A stretch of 64,000 nucleotides of DNA from Bacteroidota bacterium (GTDB taxonomy: Bacteria > Bacteroidota > Bacteroidia > Bacteroidales > Dysgonomonadaceae): assembly GCA_023437305.1 (NCBI GenBank), contig JAEZGN010000007.1:197628-261627 (forward strand), read 5' to 3'. A program made the translations under genes and the position numbers. Position 1 is the first letter of the stretch, and each line of letters opens with the position of its first letter. Below, in pieces: positions 1-7,737 of the stretch. Below the pieces are notes generated by a model. It saw only the letters and a program-made list of their open reading frames with translations. It was not told the DNA's origin and searched no databases.

Positions 1-1303
1 CTTTGGTGAATGGAACACGGTTGATATAGTCGAATATCGGTTTTCCTTTATTTACTGTTTCATTCGGAGTATAAAGAACGCGCTTGTTTTGGCTGTTGTC
101 GTTTACCATCAGTTCGTACGACATTTCCCTTATCCCAAATTTCAGAGATTTTGTGTCCGATACTTTATTGTTTGCCTGTACGGTTAATTCCAGATTATAT
201 AACTCGGGTCTTCCGTAACCGTTTGGCCACCACAAACGTGGATTTTTTATATTCAGTTCTTTAAACTGCTCGGGTGTAAATGTTATTTCCTTTTCTTCGT
301 TCGCAGCCAACGTAAAAGGTAGCGATATGTTTATATTTTCAATTTTTGCAGTTAGTGTACCATTTACAGTTTTAGAGGTAATATTTTTTACAATATTCTT
401 TATTGATATTTTAGCCTGTGTAGTATCGGGAAGTAAAATATCTGTGGTTACAAGAGGATCACCAATAATGATATCGCCCCCGGCTTTTAGTCTTACATCT
501 TGCCAAATACCCGTATTGCGGTCGCGTATCCCGGGAATCCAATCCCATCCTATCGAAGAGATAAATGTTGGTCCGTCTGTGCTGAGTACTCCTCCGTTTA
601 GTCCCTGTCCGGCAATCATAGATTGTTCGTGAGGGATACCCGGATTGTATGGAGGGAAAACATGAACAGCAAGTATGTTTTCTCCATTTTTATTTACAAG
701 GTCAGTTATATTAAATTCGCCTCGGATAAAAGCACCTTTCATATCTCCCAGGCTTTTTCCGTTGAGGTATATATCTGCTTTGTAGTTGATACCATTGAAA
801 AGTAAGCGCAGTTGATTGCCATCAATATCTTTTGGTACTGTAAACTTACATCTGTACCACCAGTCGGTGCGACTTAGCGATTCAGGTATATTCATATTAT
901 TCAACCCGAAGTAAGGGTCTGGGTACACTCCTTGATTGACTAGAGTGGTAAGCACTGTACCCGGAACAGTTGCATTATACCATGCAGAAGTGCTGTATTG
1001 AGGGTCGAAAATAGACTTGTTCGACGCCATTGCTGTTTTTCCGTCTGTCATTTCCCATCCGTCCGAGATAATCCATTCTCCGCTTTGTACAGGGACAAGA
1101 GTTGTTGGTATATTTCTTTTTGCAACTTTTTCTGATGTCTGAAAGGGGGCTTTACCTTTAGGTAATTCAGATTGAGGTTGTGGTTGCTTCAATCCTGTCC
1201 AGAGTTGACCCGGAATAAAATCTTGAGCGTTGATTTGTACCAATGACATTAGCATTAATATCATCAAACTTACATAGAATTTCGAATGTCTTTTATTGAA
1301 CAT
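1..1303 (-). CDS. GH2 glycosidase, exo-beta-glucosaminidase/mannosidase-like (3' end outside window)
   Basis: About 434 N-terminal residues are visible; the frame is open to the window edge. The product starts with a signal peptide ending near INAQ. A jelly-roll sugar-binding domain follows, with family-typical stretches such as TDWWYRCKF, LLFNGINYKADIYLNGKSLG and SSIGWDWIPGIRDRNTGIWQ, then an immunoglobulin-like domain containing PRLWWPNGYGRPELYNL. This layout is that of large secreted GH2 enzymes near exo-beta-D-glucosaminidases and beta-mannosidases, which remove terminal sugars from glycans in the periplasm. The catalytic TIM barrel lies outside the window, so the substrate cannot be settled. 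The ATG at 1303 directly precedes the signal peptide. A promoter about 145 bases upstream gives a long untranslated leader. Confidence 0.85.
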   Translation of the reverse strand, partial: MFNKRHSKFYVSLMILMLMSLVQINAQDFIPGQLWTGLKQPQPQSELPKGKAPFQTSEKVAKRNIPTTLVPVQSGEWIISDGWEMTDGKTAMASNKSIFDPQYSTSAWYNATVPGTVLTTLVNQGVYPDPYFGLNNMNIPESLSRTDWWYRCKFTVPKDIDGNQLRLLFNGINYKADIYLNGKSLGDMKGAFIRGEFNITDLVNKNGENILAVHVFPPYNPGIPHEQSMIAGQGLNGGVLSTDGPTFISSIGWDWIPGIRDRNTGIWQDVRLKAGGDIIIGDPLVTTDILLPDTTQAKISIKNIVKNITSKTVNGTLTAKIENINISLPFTLAANEEKEITFTPEQFKELNIKNPRLWWPNGYGRPELYNLELTVQANNKVSDTKSLKFGIREMSYELMVNDNSQNKRVLYTPNETVNKGKPIFDYINRVPFTK

Positions 1304-1448
1304 AAGTAAGGTATTAATAGGTTATAAATTATATTTCTTCGTTATTTTAGAGGATAAGATACCTCAATAAAGCAATGCAATATCTCTAGTGTGTCGGAAT
1401 AATGCTATTCTAAATAATAACAATTAAAAGTGCTCTTGCCCTAGTGTA

Positions 1449-1456
1449 CAAAGGTA
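1449..1456 (-). promoter_or_regulatory. -7 promoter element for the GH2 gene
   Basis: Read on the minus strand this is TACCTTTG, an exact match to the Bacteroidetes -7 consensus TAnnTTTG. No good -33 TTG is present at 19-21 nt. It would give the GH2 gene a leader of roughly 140 nt. Confidence 0.45.
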
Positions 1457-1528
1457 ATATTTTTTGGTGATGTGTAGGTCTGTCATTTATGTAATAATAG
1501 TAAAATGGACGATGAGTGAAACGAAAAA

Positions 1529-1550
1529 GGGAGTAATACGAATTACTCCC
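1529..1550 (-). terminator. Terminator after the TonB receptor/PepSY genes
   Basis: A perfect inverted repeat with 9-bp arms (GGGAGTAAT/ATTACTCCC) around a 4-nt loop is followed on the minus strand by TTTTTCG. It lies just after the PepSY stop codon. Confidence 0.8.
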
Positions 1551-1567
1551 TTGTCGAAATTATGCAA

Positions 1568-2698
1568 TTAAGCAATTTTTATTTCTTTTCGTTTTTGTAC
1601 GGTTTTTTTGTTTTTTCTTTTCACAAAAAAAATATAGTAACCTGTAAGAGGAAGGCTTGCTCCGATGAGGGCGAATATGCAGGTGAATATTTTTGACCAT
1701 ATTCCCCAATAGTTTCCTACATGGAGTGAATACACCCAAGCCCATATTTTGGTGGTGCCTTCCTGATCCTTAAATAAGGTTGTAGCGGTGATCTCTCCTG
1801 TTTTTTTGTCAAACTTGTATTGGTCTGTAGCCCGTGATGTAACAGATGATTTTAGGTGAACTGCGGCAGAGCCGTCTTGCACCCGTATATATTCATAATC
1901 AGGGTTTGATGCTTGTAATGAGTTGAATACCGTTTGCCAATTAGCTACATTCAATTCTTTCTTTTCTTCCTGTTGTCCGCCACGACCACCGCCACGTGCA
2001 CCTCTTCCGCCTCCATGTCCTCCGGATTCGGCGACTTCGACACCAAAGAGCCTGAACAATCCATTCCGATACCATTCGAACGACCAAACCATACCTGTGA
2101 GTGCGCAGATAAGCAATACCAAACAAGCATATACTCCGAGTACATTGTGCATATCGTAGAAGAGGCGCTTGCGCCCTTTTCTGAACTGAATTTTGAAGCG
2201 GCTTCTATTCCATCTTTTCGGCATCCAGACAATAACTCCCGAGATGAGAATGAATACGAAAATGAGCGTAGAGATTCCTACCGTATATTTACCCCATGTG
2301 CGGCTGCCATCCATTAGCCAGCGGTGTAGTACCATGATGGTATAGAATGGACTTTCCTGAAATTTATACATTCCCGTCACTTCTCCTGTATACTGGTTGA
2401 CAAATGCGGTGATCCTGAATCCTTCGGCTAAGGTCATACGGTAAGTGCGTTTGGGGTCGTCAGAGATCTGTACACTCGCTACCGAATTACTGTCGAGTTG
2501 GGCATTCACTTTTGGGATGAGTTCTTCTAGCGGCATAGGTTTTTCCTTTACCTTATCTACAAAGTAGTGGGAGGGGTTGGATAGCTCTAATATTTCGTCC
2601 TGAAAAACGAGGATTGCTCCTGTTAGGCAAACAATTGTTATTATGATTCCTACAGGAAGGGAAAGCCATTTATGGAGTTTTTTTAAGAATAGTCTCAT
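1568..2698 (-). CDS. PepSY-associated transmembrane protein
   Basis: This 376-residue inner-membrane protein has four predicted helices (about residues 12-32, 140-159, 187-207 and 335-360) and a periplasmic PepSY-type region after the first. Histidines sit at the ends of helices (LHKW, LHRW, DMHN, SLHVGNYWG), as is usual for the PepSY_TM family, which is often found beside siderophore receptors and thought to help reduce or release iron. It follows the TonB receptor on the same strand with a terminator between them, so it may be expressed partly by read-through. Residues 226-242 form an odd glycine/arginine-rich loop (GGHGGGRGARGGGRGG) after the third helix. The iron role is inferred from family and neighbour. 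Confidence 0.85.
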   Translation of the reverse strand: MRLFLKKLHKWLSLPVGIIITIVCLTGAILVFQDEILELSNPSHYFVDKVKEKPMPLEELIPKVNAQLDSNSVASVQISDDPKRTYRMTLAEGFRITAFVNQYTGEVTGMYKFQESPFYTIMVLHRWLMDGSRTWGKYTVGISTLIFVFILISGVIVWMPKRWNRSRFKIQFRKGRKRLFYDMHNVLGVYACLVLLICALTGMVWSFEWYRNGLFRLFGVEVAESGGHGGGRGARGGGRGGQQEEKKELNVANWQTVFNSLQASNPDYEYIRVQDGSAAVHLKSSVTSRATDQYKFDKKTGEITATTLFKDQEGTTKIWAWVYSLHVGNYWGIWSKIFTCIFALIGASLPLTGYYIFFVKRKNKKTVQKRKEIKIA

Positions 2699-2727
2699 AT
2701 ACTTTTATTAAGCGTTTATAAAGAAAA

Positions 2728-2762
2728 ATTCCGGTGAGTTAGCACTGCTAAGACACCGGAAT
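2728..2762 (-). terminator. Terminator between the TonB receptor and the PepSY gene
   Basis: The hairpin has 9-bp outer arms (ATTCCGGTG/CACCGGAAT), a 2x2 internal loop, an inner 5-bp stem (TTAGC/GCTAA) and a 3-nt loop. On the minus strand it is followed by TTTTTCTTT. Confidence 0.75.
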
Positions 2763-2834
2763 CAAACTATCATCAAAGTTAAGTAATTCTTAAACTATCA
2801 TCATTGCAAAGGTCGGTGTTTTAATGTTATCTTA

Positions 2835-2880
2835 CAATCACAATAAATGATGATATTTGTGTCGTTCAATCACAATAAAT
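2835..2880. repeat. Two direct copies of CAATCACAATAAAT
   Basis: Identical 14-base copies lie at 2835-2848 and 2867-2880, just past the TonB-receptor stop codon. The first 10 bases recur at 5353-5362, upstream of the same gene. The function is unknown. Confidence 0.7.
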
Positions 2881-2885
2881 AGTGA

Positions 2886-5273
2886 TTAAAAGCGATAAGA
2901 TACTACTCCGGCAAAGTTACGAGGGTCAATCTGATTGATATAGCCTCCACGGAAATATGAGTTGTATCCAAGTTCGTCAAATATATTGTTGAAGAACACA
3001 CGTGCTGTCACTTTCTTGTATGTATATGCTACCTGTGCATTTACTGTTGTATAGGCAGGCATATCAAATGGCTTTACACCAACCGGAGAGCCGTGTCCAT
3101 CAGGAGCAAGACTGTACTCATTAACAGGGCGTTTTCCTACATAATATGTACCTAATCCGATGGATAAACCTTTAACTGCTCCTCTGTCAACTGTATAGTA
3201 TATCCATCCGTTGGCTGTATGCTTTGGTGCATTCATCGGAGCTGATCCGTTTACATATGAAGGGCTGTCTGCATATCTGGCATTCAGGTAAGCATACCCT
3301 AGCATTACTTGCAGGTTGTTTAAAATTCGTCCGTTTAGTTCTACTTCTATACCGTCTCTTTTCAATGTCCCTGCTTTATAGTAATAGTTGGTTGGGGTAT
3401 TCGTACCTTCTATATATGCAGCATTGGTCAGGTTTTCTGTTTTGATGTTGAAATATGTAAAATTGAAGCGCAGCCTATTGTCCAGCCAATCCGATTTGAA
3501 TCCTACTTCCCATTGTTTTGTTGTCGATGGGCCGGCCTGCGTTACGCTGTCGGTTAGGATTTGCGCTGCAGATCTCAGGCTGGTACTGGTGGTATAAGAT
3601 CCAAATATGTTTACATTCTTGATAGGGGTAACCATCAAGCCTAACATCGGATTCCATGCATCGCCTGTTGTTGTTCCTGCAGTAGCGTTGATCGTAGAGA
3701 TAGAACTATAACGAAGGCCAAGTATAACTTTGAGGTATTCATTTATTGTCATCACCTCCTGTGCCATGATTCCGTACGTTGTATATTTAGCCTGTACGGG
3801 ATCTCCGGCACCTTTCAATGCCAGTTTTGAGGGGACACCATTTGGGATTTTATTAGCCAATACGTCAATTGTATCCACGACCATTGAGCCTAGGTTTGTT
3901 GTAGTGGCATCCGCAATTCTGTAGTCGAATCCGACTTGGAATGTATGTTTTATAGAACCTGTGTATACATCCTTTCCGACAAAATCTAATTGGAATGTTG
4001 AGTTTTTATCGTCACGCAAATTGCGTGAAATAGCGCGTTGTTTGATGTTGTAATCTGTAGGACGGCTTTTAAGACCACTTAATCCGGTGGAGGTGTTATC
4101 TACATTATAAGACGAATTGAAGTAAGCAGCTCTTAAACTGATTTTATCAGCTAGTTGACGAGTGATACGTGCAGCATAACTTAAAGTTTTGCTGTTGGTG
4201 TTATCTTCACTAAACCCTAAAAATTTACTGTAAGGCATATCATAGAGAGCATCTTTGTCGGCTCCTGCAAGATTTACCGTACTTGTTACCGGAGTTCTGT
4301 TTTCGTTCATATAGTCCAGTTCCAATGTTACAGTTGTTTTGTCATCCGGCCGCCATTCTAACGATGGATTGATATATACCTTGTTTGAAGATACTATTGC
4401 TCTGTAATTATCATCACGCTCATAAGCTCCGTTCAGACGGAAAGCGATTGTGTTTTTACTATCTAGAACAGTTTGTACATCGAATGTAGGACGAACCTGT
4501 CCCCAGCTGCCTACACGTACTCCAACCTCACCTCCATTTACAAATTTAGGTGTTTTAGTAACTACGTTTATTACCCCTCCGGCATTACCTAAGTCAGTTA
4601 TAACTCCTTGAGTGATAGCTGCAGACCCTTTTATCACTTGTATACTCTCCACACCCATCATGTCAGTCTGTATCGAAGCGGTTTGGAACTGAGAGTCTGT
4701 TCTTACGCCGTTCTTCAGAACCGGAATTCCGCGAAACCCGCGAAGTGACATACTTTCTTTTACACCACCATAAGAGCCAAACAGTGTTACACCCGGCACA
4801 TTTCTTACCGCATCTGTAATCGTAAGAGCTCCTTGCTCAGCTATTACCTTGTCGGAAATTACTGATATACTTTGTATCTGTTCGCTAGGCCGCAATGGCA
4901 TACGTGTGATCGCATCCAACTTTTCGGGTTGCTTGTATCGTTCGCCGAATACTTCAATCTCGCTTAGGTTTGCATTCGAAATCATATCAAATTGGATATG
5001 AACTTCTTCACTATTTTTTAGGTCTACTTTCTTTTCATTGTTATTGTAGCCTACAAAGCTAACTACTAGAGTGAACTCTCTTTTAGGAAGGTTTGTAAAT
5101 CTAAATTTTCCAGATTCGTCTGTGGATATACCTTTTTGTAGCTCTTTGATTGCTACAGTAGCAGATACTATAGGTTCTCCATTTTCGTCGAGTACCCTTC
5201 CTTTTATAACCTGAGCACTAGCAATTGTAATGCCTATAATTAGAAAAAGAAATAGAGTAAAGATCTTCTTCAT
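2886..5273 (-). CDS. TonB-dependent siderophore-type outer-membrane receptor
   Basis: This 795-residue receptor begins with a signal peptide (residues 1-20). A carboxypeptidase-regulatory-like domain follows (about 22-105, starting VIKGRVLDENGEP), as is typical of Bacteroidetes receptors, then a plug domain (about 115-250). The rest is a 22-strand barrel ending in the expected terminal phenylalanine (VVSYRF). The plug text (SISVISDKVIAEQGALTITDAVRNVPGV, with RGFRG after it) matches ferrisiderophore receptors of the FhuE/FpvA/FecA type, so it probably imports a ferric chelate using TonB energy. There is no SusD partner, which argues against glycan import. A promoter overlapped by a perfect inverted repeat lies upstream, so repression is plausible. 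The ligand cannot be told from sequence. Confidence 0.92.
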   Translation of the reverse strand: MKKIFTLFLFLIIGITIASAQVIKGRVLDENGEPIVSATVAIKELQKGISTDESGKFRFTNLPKREFTLVVSFVGYNNNEKKVDLKNSEEVHIQFDMISNANLSEIEVFGERYKQPEKLDAITRMPLRPSEQIQSISVISDKVIAEQGALTITDAVRNVPGVTLFGSYGGVKESMSLRGFRGIPVLKNGVRTDSQFQTASIQTDMMGVESIQVIKGSAAITQGVITDLGNAGGVINVVTKTPKFVNGGEVGVRVGSWGQVRPTFDVQTVLDSKNTIAFRLNGAYERDDNYRAIVSSNKVYINPSLEWRPDDKTTVTLELDYMNENRTPVTSTVNLAGADKDALYDMPYSKFLGFSEDNTNSKTLSYAARITRQLADKISLRAAYFNSSYNVDNTSTGLSGLKSRPTDYNIKQRAISRNLRDDKNSTFQLDFVGKDVYTGSIKHTFQVGFDYRIADATTTNLGSMVVDTIDVLANKIPNGVPSKLALKGAGDPVQAKYTTYGIMAQEVMTINEYLKVILGLRYSSISTINATAGTTTGDAWNPMLGLMVTPIKNVNIFGSYTTSTSLRSAAQILTDSVTQAGPSTTKQWEVGFKSDWLDNRLRFNFTYFNIKTENLTNAAYIEGTNTPTNYYYKAGTLKRDGIEVELNGRILNNLQVMLGYAYLNARYADSPSYVNGSAPMNAPKHTANGWIYYTVDRGAVKGLSIGLGTYYVGKRPVNEYSLAPDGHGSPVGVKPFDMPAYTTVNAQVAYTYKKVTARVFFNNIFDELGYNSYFRGGYINQIDPRNFAGVVSYRF

Positions 5274-5324
5274 AGTTGATATATATATATTATTTATGAG
5301 TTAATAGATAAAATTATTCGACGG

Positions 5325-5355
5325 CAAAGGTCTTTATAATTGTACTCCCGTACAA
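5325..5355 (-). promoter_or_regulatory. Promoter of the TonB receptor gene
   Basis: On the minus strand a -33 TTG (5355-5353) is followed by a 20-nt spacer and GACCTTTG (5332-5325), one mismatch from TAnnTTTG. The start codon is about 50 nt downstream. Confidence 0.55.
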
Positions 5356-5356
5356 T
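5339..5356. promoter_or_regulatory. Perfect inverted repeat over the TonB-receptor promoter (candidate operator)
   Basis: The sequence is ATTGTAC-TCCC-GTACAAT: 7-bp arms and a 4-nt spacer covering the -33 element. A dimeric repressor bound here would block polymerase. No regulator gene is adjacent, and the site does not look like a canonical Fur box. Confidence 0.5.
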
Positions 5357-5418
5357 CACAATATATAATGAAATTTTAACCTGTGTATAACAATAAATAG
5401 GGATAGAGGGCGTTGGAA

Positions 5419-6108
5419 CTAGTTGGCAGTGCCTACGCTGTAGATACTTATTTTACTATCGGCGCATTTCAGGATTTCTTTAGCACATGACTCTAGGGTA
5501 GAGCCTGTTGTAATAATATCATCCACTAATAAGATGTGTTTGTTGGCGAAGGTTTCCGGGGTTACCACATGGAAGATGTCTTCTACATTCTTCCAGCGGT
5601 CGAAGCGGGCATTTTTTGTTTGTGAAGGATTATTTACTTTTCGTAGCAGGGCATCACTATTAATAGGTATTTCGGTTATGTGTGAAATTCCATTGCATAT
5701 TTCAAGCGACTGATTGTATCCTCTTTCCTTTTGGCGTTTAGGGTGAAGAGGAACAGGGACGAGCATATCTATAGAAGAAATAAAATCGGTGTTTTTAATA
5801 TTTTCTCCACATAGCTCACCGATAAATCTGCCGATGTGTGGGTTTCGATTGTATTTCAACTCATGAATAATATGCTGTATGCTGCCACCTTTTACAAAAT
5901 AAGCAAAAGCAGCAACATGCTGGAATGGAAAGCGTCCTGCGAAAAACTGTTCCAGACGATTGTCGGCTTGCAGGTGGAAATTCGTTTTGGGAATGAGCAA
6001 CAGGCAATCGGTACAGATGTGCTGCTCCCCTTCGCTCAATCGCTCTTTACAGACAACACAGAGGCTGGGGAAAAATAGATCGAGAAAATTATGAAATATT
6101 GTCTTCAT
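5419..6108 (-). CDS. ComF-family phosphoribosyltransferase-like protein
   Basis: This protein of about 229 residues has an N-terminal zinc-ribbon-like cysteine cluster (CVVC and HICTDC, residues about 17-36). A phosphoribosyltransferase fold follows, with the PRPP-loop motif ILLVDDIITTGSTL near the C-terminus and the conserved PVPLHPKRQKERGYNQS segment. The ComF family is linked to DNA uptake or processing in competent bacteria, but its biochemical role is unclear. An in-frame GTG lies three codons upstream; the ATG at 6108 is preferred. The gene overlaps the end of recX by about 20 nt, so the two are probably translationally coupled. Confidence 0.85.
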   Translation of the reverse strand: MKTIFHNFLDLFFPSLCVVCKERLSEGEQHICTDCLLLIPKTNFHLQADNRLEQFFAGRFPFQHVAAFAYFVKGGSIQHIIHELKYNRNPHIGRFIGELCGENIKNTDFISSIDMLVPVPLHPKRQKERGYNQSLEICNGISHITEIPINSDALLRKVNNPSQTKNARFDRWKNVEDIFHVVTPETFANKHILLVDDIITTGSTLESCAKEILKCADSKISIYSVGTAN

Positions 6109-6574
6109 AACTACCACCTAATATTTTATCAACACATTTAATACACAAATCCATAGAAAAGCCTCGCCCCAGAGCAAAGCGTATTAGTTTGGTTTTCTTA
6201 TCATAGTCATTTTTTGCCTTTACTGATTTCTCTTTTATGGAGAGGATGTGTATTAGTTGTTTTTCGAACTCGTCTCCCGCAAGGTCTTCCAAAATCGGGT
6301 TGTAGATAGATTCTGGAATATTAAGTTTTCTGAGTTCAAAAATGATTTTGGTCTTTCCCCATTTGTTGAACCGTAATTTGTCGTTGATAAAGCTTCTTGC
6401 AAAACGTGTGTTGTCAAGGTATTTCTCTTTCCTTAGCCTGTCCATGATTCGTTCTATAGCATCGGGGGGTAATTCCCATGCCAGTAGTTTTTTGCGTACG
6501 GCAAATTCTGATCGTTCGGCTCTGGAACAATAGGCTGCGACACGGTTGAGTGCTTGTGATTCGGATAACTTCAA
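6089..6574 (-). CDS. recX: Regulatory protein RecX
   Basis: This 161-residue protein is built of the three-helix repeats of the RecX family. It shows the typical N-terminal run RVAAYCSRAERSEFAVRKKL and the KEKYLDNTRFARSF segment. RecX binds RecA filaments and limits their activity. The start codon appears to be TTG at 6574, because an in-frame stop lies a few codons upstream and no ATG fits. recA is not next to it here. A -7 element sits at 6600-6607, and comF overlaps its 3' end. Confidence 0.88.
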   Translation of the reverse strand: MKLSESQALNRVAAYCSRAERSEFAVRKKLLAWELPPDAIERIMDRLRKEKYLDNTRFARSFINDKLRFNKWGKTKIIFELRKLNIPESIYNPILEDLAGDEFEKQLIHILSIKEKSVKAKNDYDKKTKLIRFALGRGFSMDLCIKCVDKILGGSYEDNIS

Positions 6575-6599
6575 TTTTTCTTGTTTTTAGAATAACACT

Positions 6600-6607
6600 C
6601 AAAAGTA
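6600..6607 (-). promoter_or_regulatory. -7 element for recX-comF
   Basis: The minus-strand sequence is TACTTTTG, an exact TAnnTTTG match, 26 nt upstream of the recX TTG. Its -33 region would fall inside the terminator hairpin of the gene upstream, and spacing to the nearest TTG is long (24 nt). Confidence 0.45.
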
Positions 6608-6616
6608 GGAAAAATA

Positions 6617-6663
6617 TTATCCTGAATGCAGCAAAATAAAAGACTTTGCTGCATTCAGGATAA
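6617..6663 (-). terminator. Strong terminator after the DJ-1/PfpI gene
   Basis: A perfect 19-bp stem (arms 6617-6635 and 6645-6663) closes a 9-nt loop. On the minus strand it is followed by an AT-rich stretch with TTTTT. The stem is unusually long. Confidence 0.85.
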
Positions 6664-6675
6664 AGAGAAGTGTAA

Positions 6676-7203
6676 TTATTTCAGTACACTCAATATTTCC
6701 GGTATCATTTCCGGTATTGTGTTTTCTGTTTGAGCGGTATAGATATTGTCATCTATTGCCACTTTTTCATCGGTGGCGATGCATCCTTTTACTATATTTT
6801 TTATGTATGGATGTAACGCTACTTTTTTATCCTTACCTATTCCCAACTTATCGAAAAATAATGCCACAGCACAGTGCCCAATCAGGATCTTATTGCTATC
6901 ACCGAATGTTTTTATTACTTCCAGCATATCTTGATTGTATTGTTTATCGGCGTTTTCATTGAACTTAGGAATGGCATCACCACATGCAAAAATCAATGCA
7001 TCGTATTCTTTCTCAGCCCCTTTGAGCTTTGCCACCACATCATCGGTCTTGATACTGACTCCCGAATTTGTTTTTACATCTGTACTATCTGATATGGCAA
7101 ACGTTTTATATTCGATTCCATTTTCGAAAAATGCTTCTAAATATTGGAATAAGCCCGCTCCATTTACCGGATTAACAACTAATACTGCAACTTTTTTAGA
7201 CAT
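6676..7203 (-). CDS. DJ-1/PfpI-family protein
   Basis: This protein of about 175 residues has the class I glutamine-amidotransferase-like fold of the DJ-1/PfpI superfamily. It opens with SKKVAVLVVNPVNG and carries the likely nucleophile-elbow cysteine in ILIGHCAVALFF. Members act as chaperones, glyoxalases or stress proteins; no substrate can be assigned. The ATG at 7203 fits the family start and is preferred over a frame opening at 7230. It is divergent from the broken hxlR gene, an arrangement common for redox or electrophile-responsive pairs, so it was plausibly an HxlR target. Confidence 0.8.
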   Translation of the reverse strand: MSKKVAVLVVNPVNGAGLFQYLEAFFENGIEYKTFAISDSTDVKTNSGVSIKTDDVVAKLKGAEKEYDALIFACGDAIPKFNENADKQYNQDMLEVIKTFGDSNKILIGHCAVALFFDKLGIGKDKKVALHPYIKNIVKGCIATDEKVAIDDNIYTAQTENTIPEMIPEILSVLK

Positions 7204-7252
7204 AGCTTTTACTTTTAATAGATTATACAATAGTTACTTTTAGTAATTTTGT

Positions 7253-7260
7253 TACATTTG
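7253..7260 (+). promoter_or_regulatory. -7 element for hxlR
   Basis: TACATTTG matches TAnnTTTG exactly and lies about 110 nt upstream of the hxlR ATG. No clear -33 TTG is seen. Confidence 0.35.
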
Positions 7261-7280
7261 ATACGTAAACATACGTAAAG
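7261..7280. promoter_or_regulatory. Paired ATACGTAAA boxes (candidate HxlR operator)
   Basis: ATACGTAAA occurs at 7261-7269 and 7271-7279, exactly 10 bp apart, each holding the palindrome TACGTA. They lie between the divergent DJ-1/PfpI and hxlR genes, directly after a -7 element. A further small palindrome, TTACT-TTT-AGTAA, lies at 7234-7246. Confidence 0.45.
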
Positions 7281-7371
7281 TAATTGTCTTTTGAAAGAAC
7301 GAATCTCTTAGTAACCCACTTACCTGAATGTTACTAATGCTGATTTACAATATAATGAATTAAAAATAAAA

Positions 7372-7733
7372 ATGAAAACTTTTGTCAAAGTCGGGGTTTG
7401 TCCTATTAGAGACGTTTTAAGTAGGCTGGGAGATAAATGGTCGCTTCTGGTATTGACTACATTGAATGCAAATGGGGTTTGCGCTTCAATGATATACATA
7501 AGTGCATTGGGGATATTTCTCAACGCATGCTTACTGTGACTTTACGTTCATTGGAGGTGGATGGTATGGTTGACAGGAAGATATATCCTGAAGTACCTCC
7601 ACGGGTGGAGTATAAACTTACAGAGTCGGGCAAAGCCCTCATGCCTCATCTTAGTAATCTTGTAGACTGGGCTTTGAAGAATCAGGAAGAAATAATAAAA
7701 TCGAGAGAAACATATAATGAAGGGAGGAGTTAG
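7372..7733 (+). pseudogene. HxlR-family winged-helix regulator, frameshifted
   Basis: From the ATG at 7372 the frame reads a normal HxlR N-terminus (MKTFVKVGVCPIRDVLSRLG, then DKWSLLVLTTLNANGV), with the conserved cysteine in CPIRD. It then goes out of frame near 7474-7480 in a GGGGTTT run. The rest of the family (LRFNDIHKCIGDISQRMLT, then LRSLEVDGMVDRKIYPEVPP) continues in the +2 register to the stop at 7733. Inserting one T would restore a protein of about 120 residues, the normal length. No standard -1 slippery heptamer is in the right phase, so this is either a recent single-base deletion or a sequencing error. An ATG at 7437 would give a 98-residue product lacking the N-terminal part of the DNA-binding domain. 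Confidence 0.85.
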
Positions 7734-7737
7734 CAGT

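Noticed and set aside
327..805. Plus-strand open frames of 101 and 60 codons
   Set aside because: They are antisense shadows of the GH2 gene, which reads open on the minus strand from 1303 to the window edge with clear family motifs.
1923..2317. Several overlapping open frames rich in Pro, Cys or Arg opposite or in other frames of the PepSY gene
   Set aside because: They arise from the repetitive Gly/Arg codons of the PepSY loop read in other frames; none has a family motif or a start signal.
2835..5362. CAATCACAAT repeats as attachment sites or ends of a mobile element
   Set aside because: No integrase or transposase lies between them, the copies are short, and the enclosed receptor gene looks native.
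7470..7485. Programmed -1 ribosomal frameshift in hxlR
   Set aside because: The 0-frame codons GGG GTT TGC do not form an X XXY YYZ slippery heptamer, and no stable downstream hairpin is evident.
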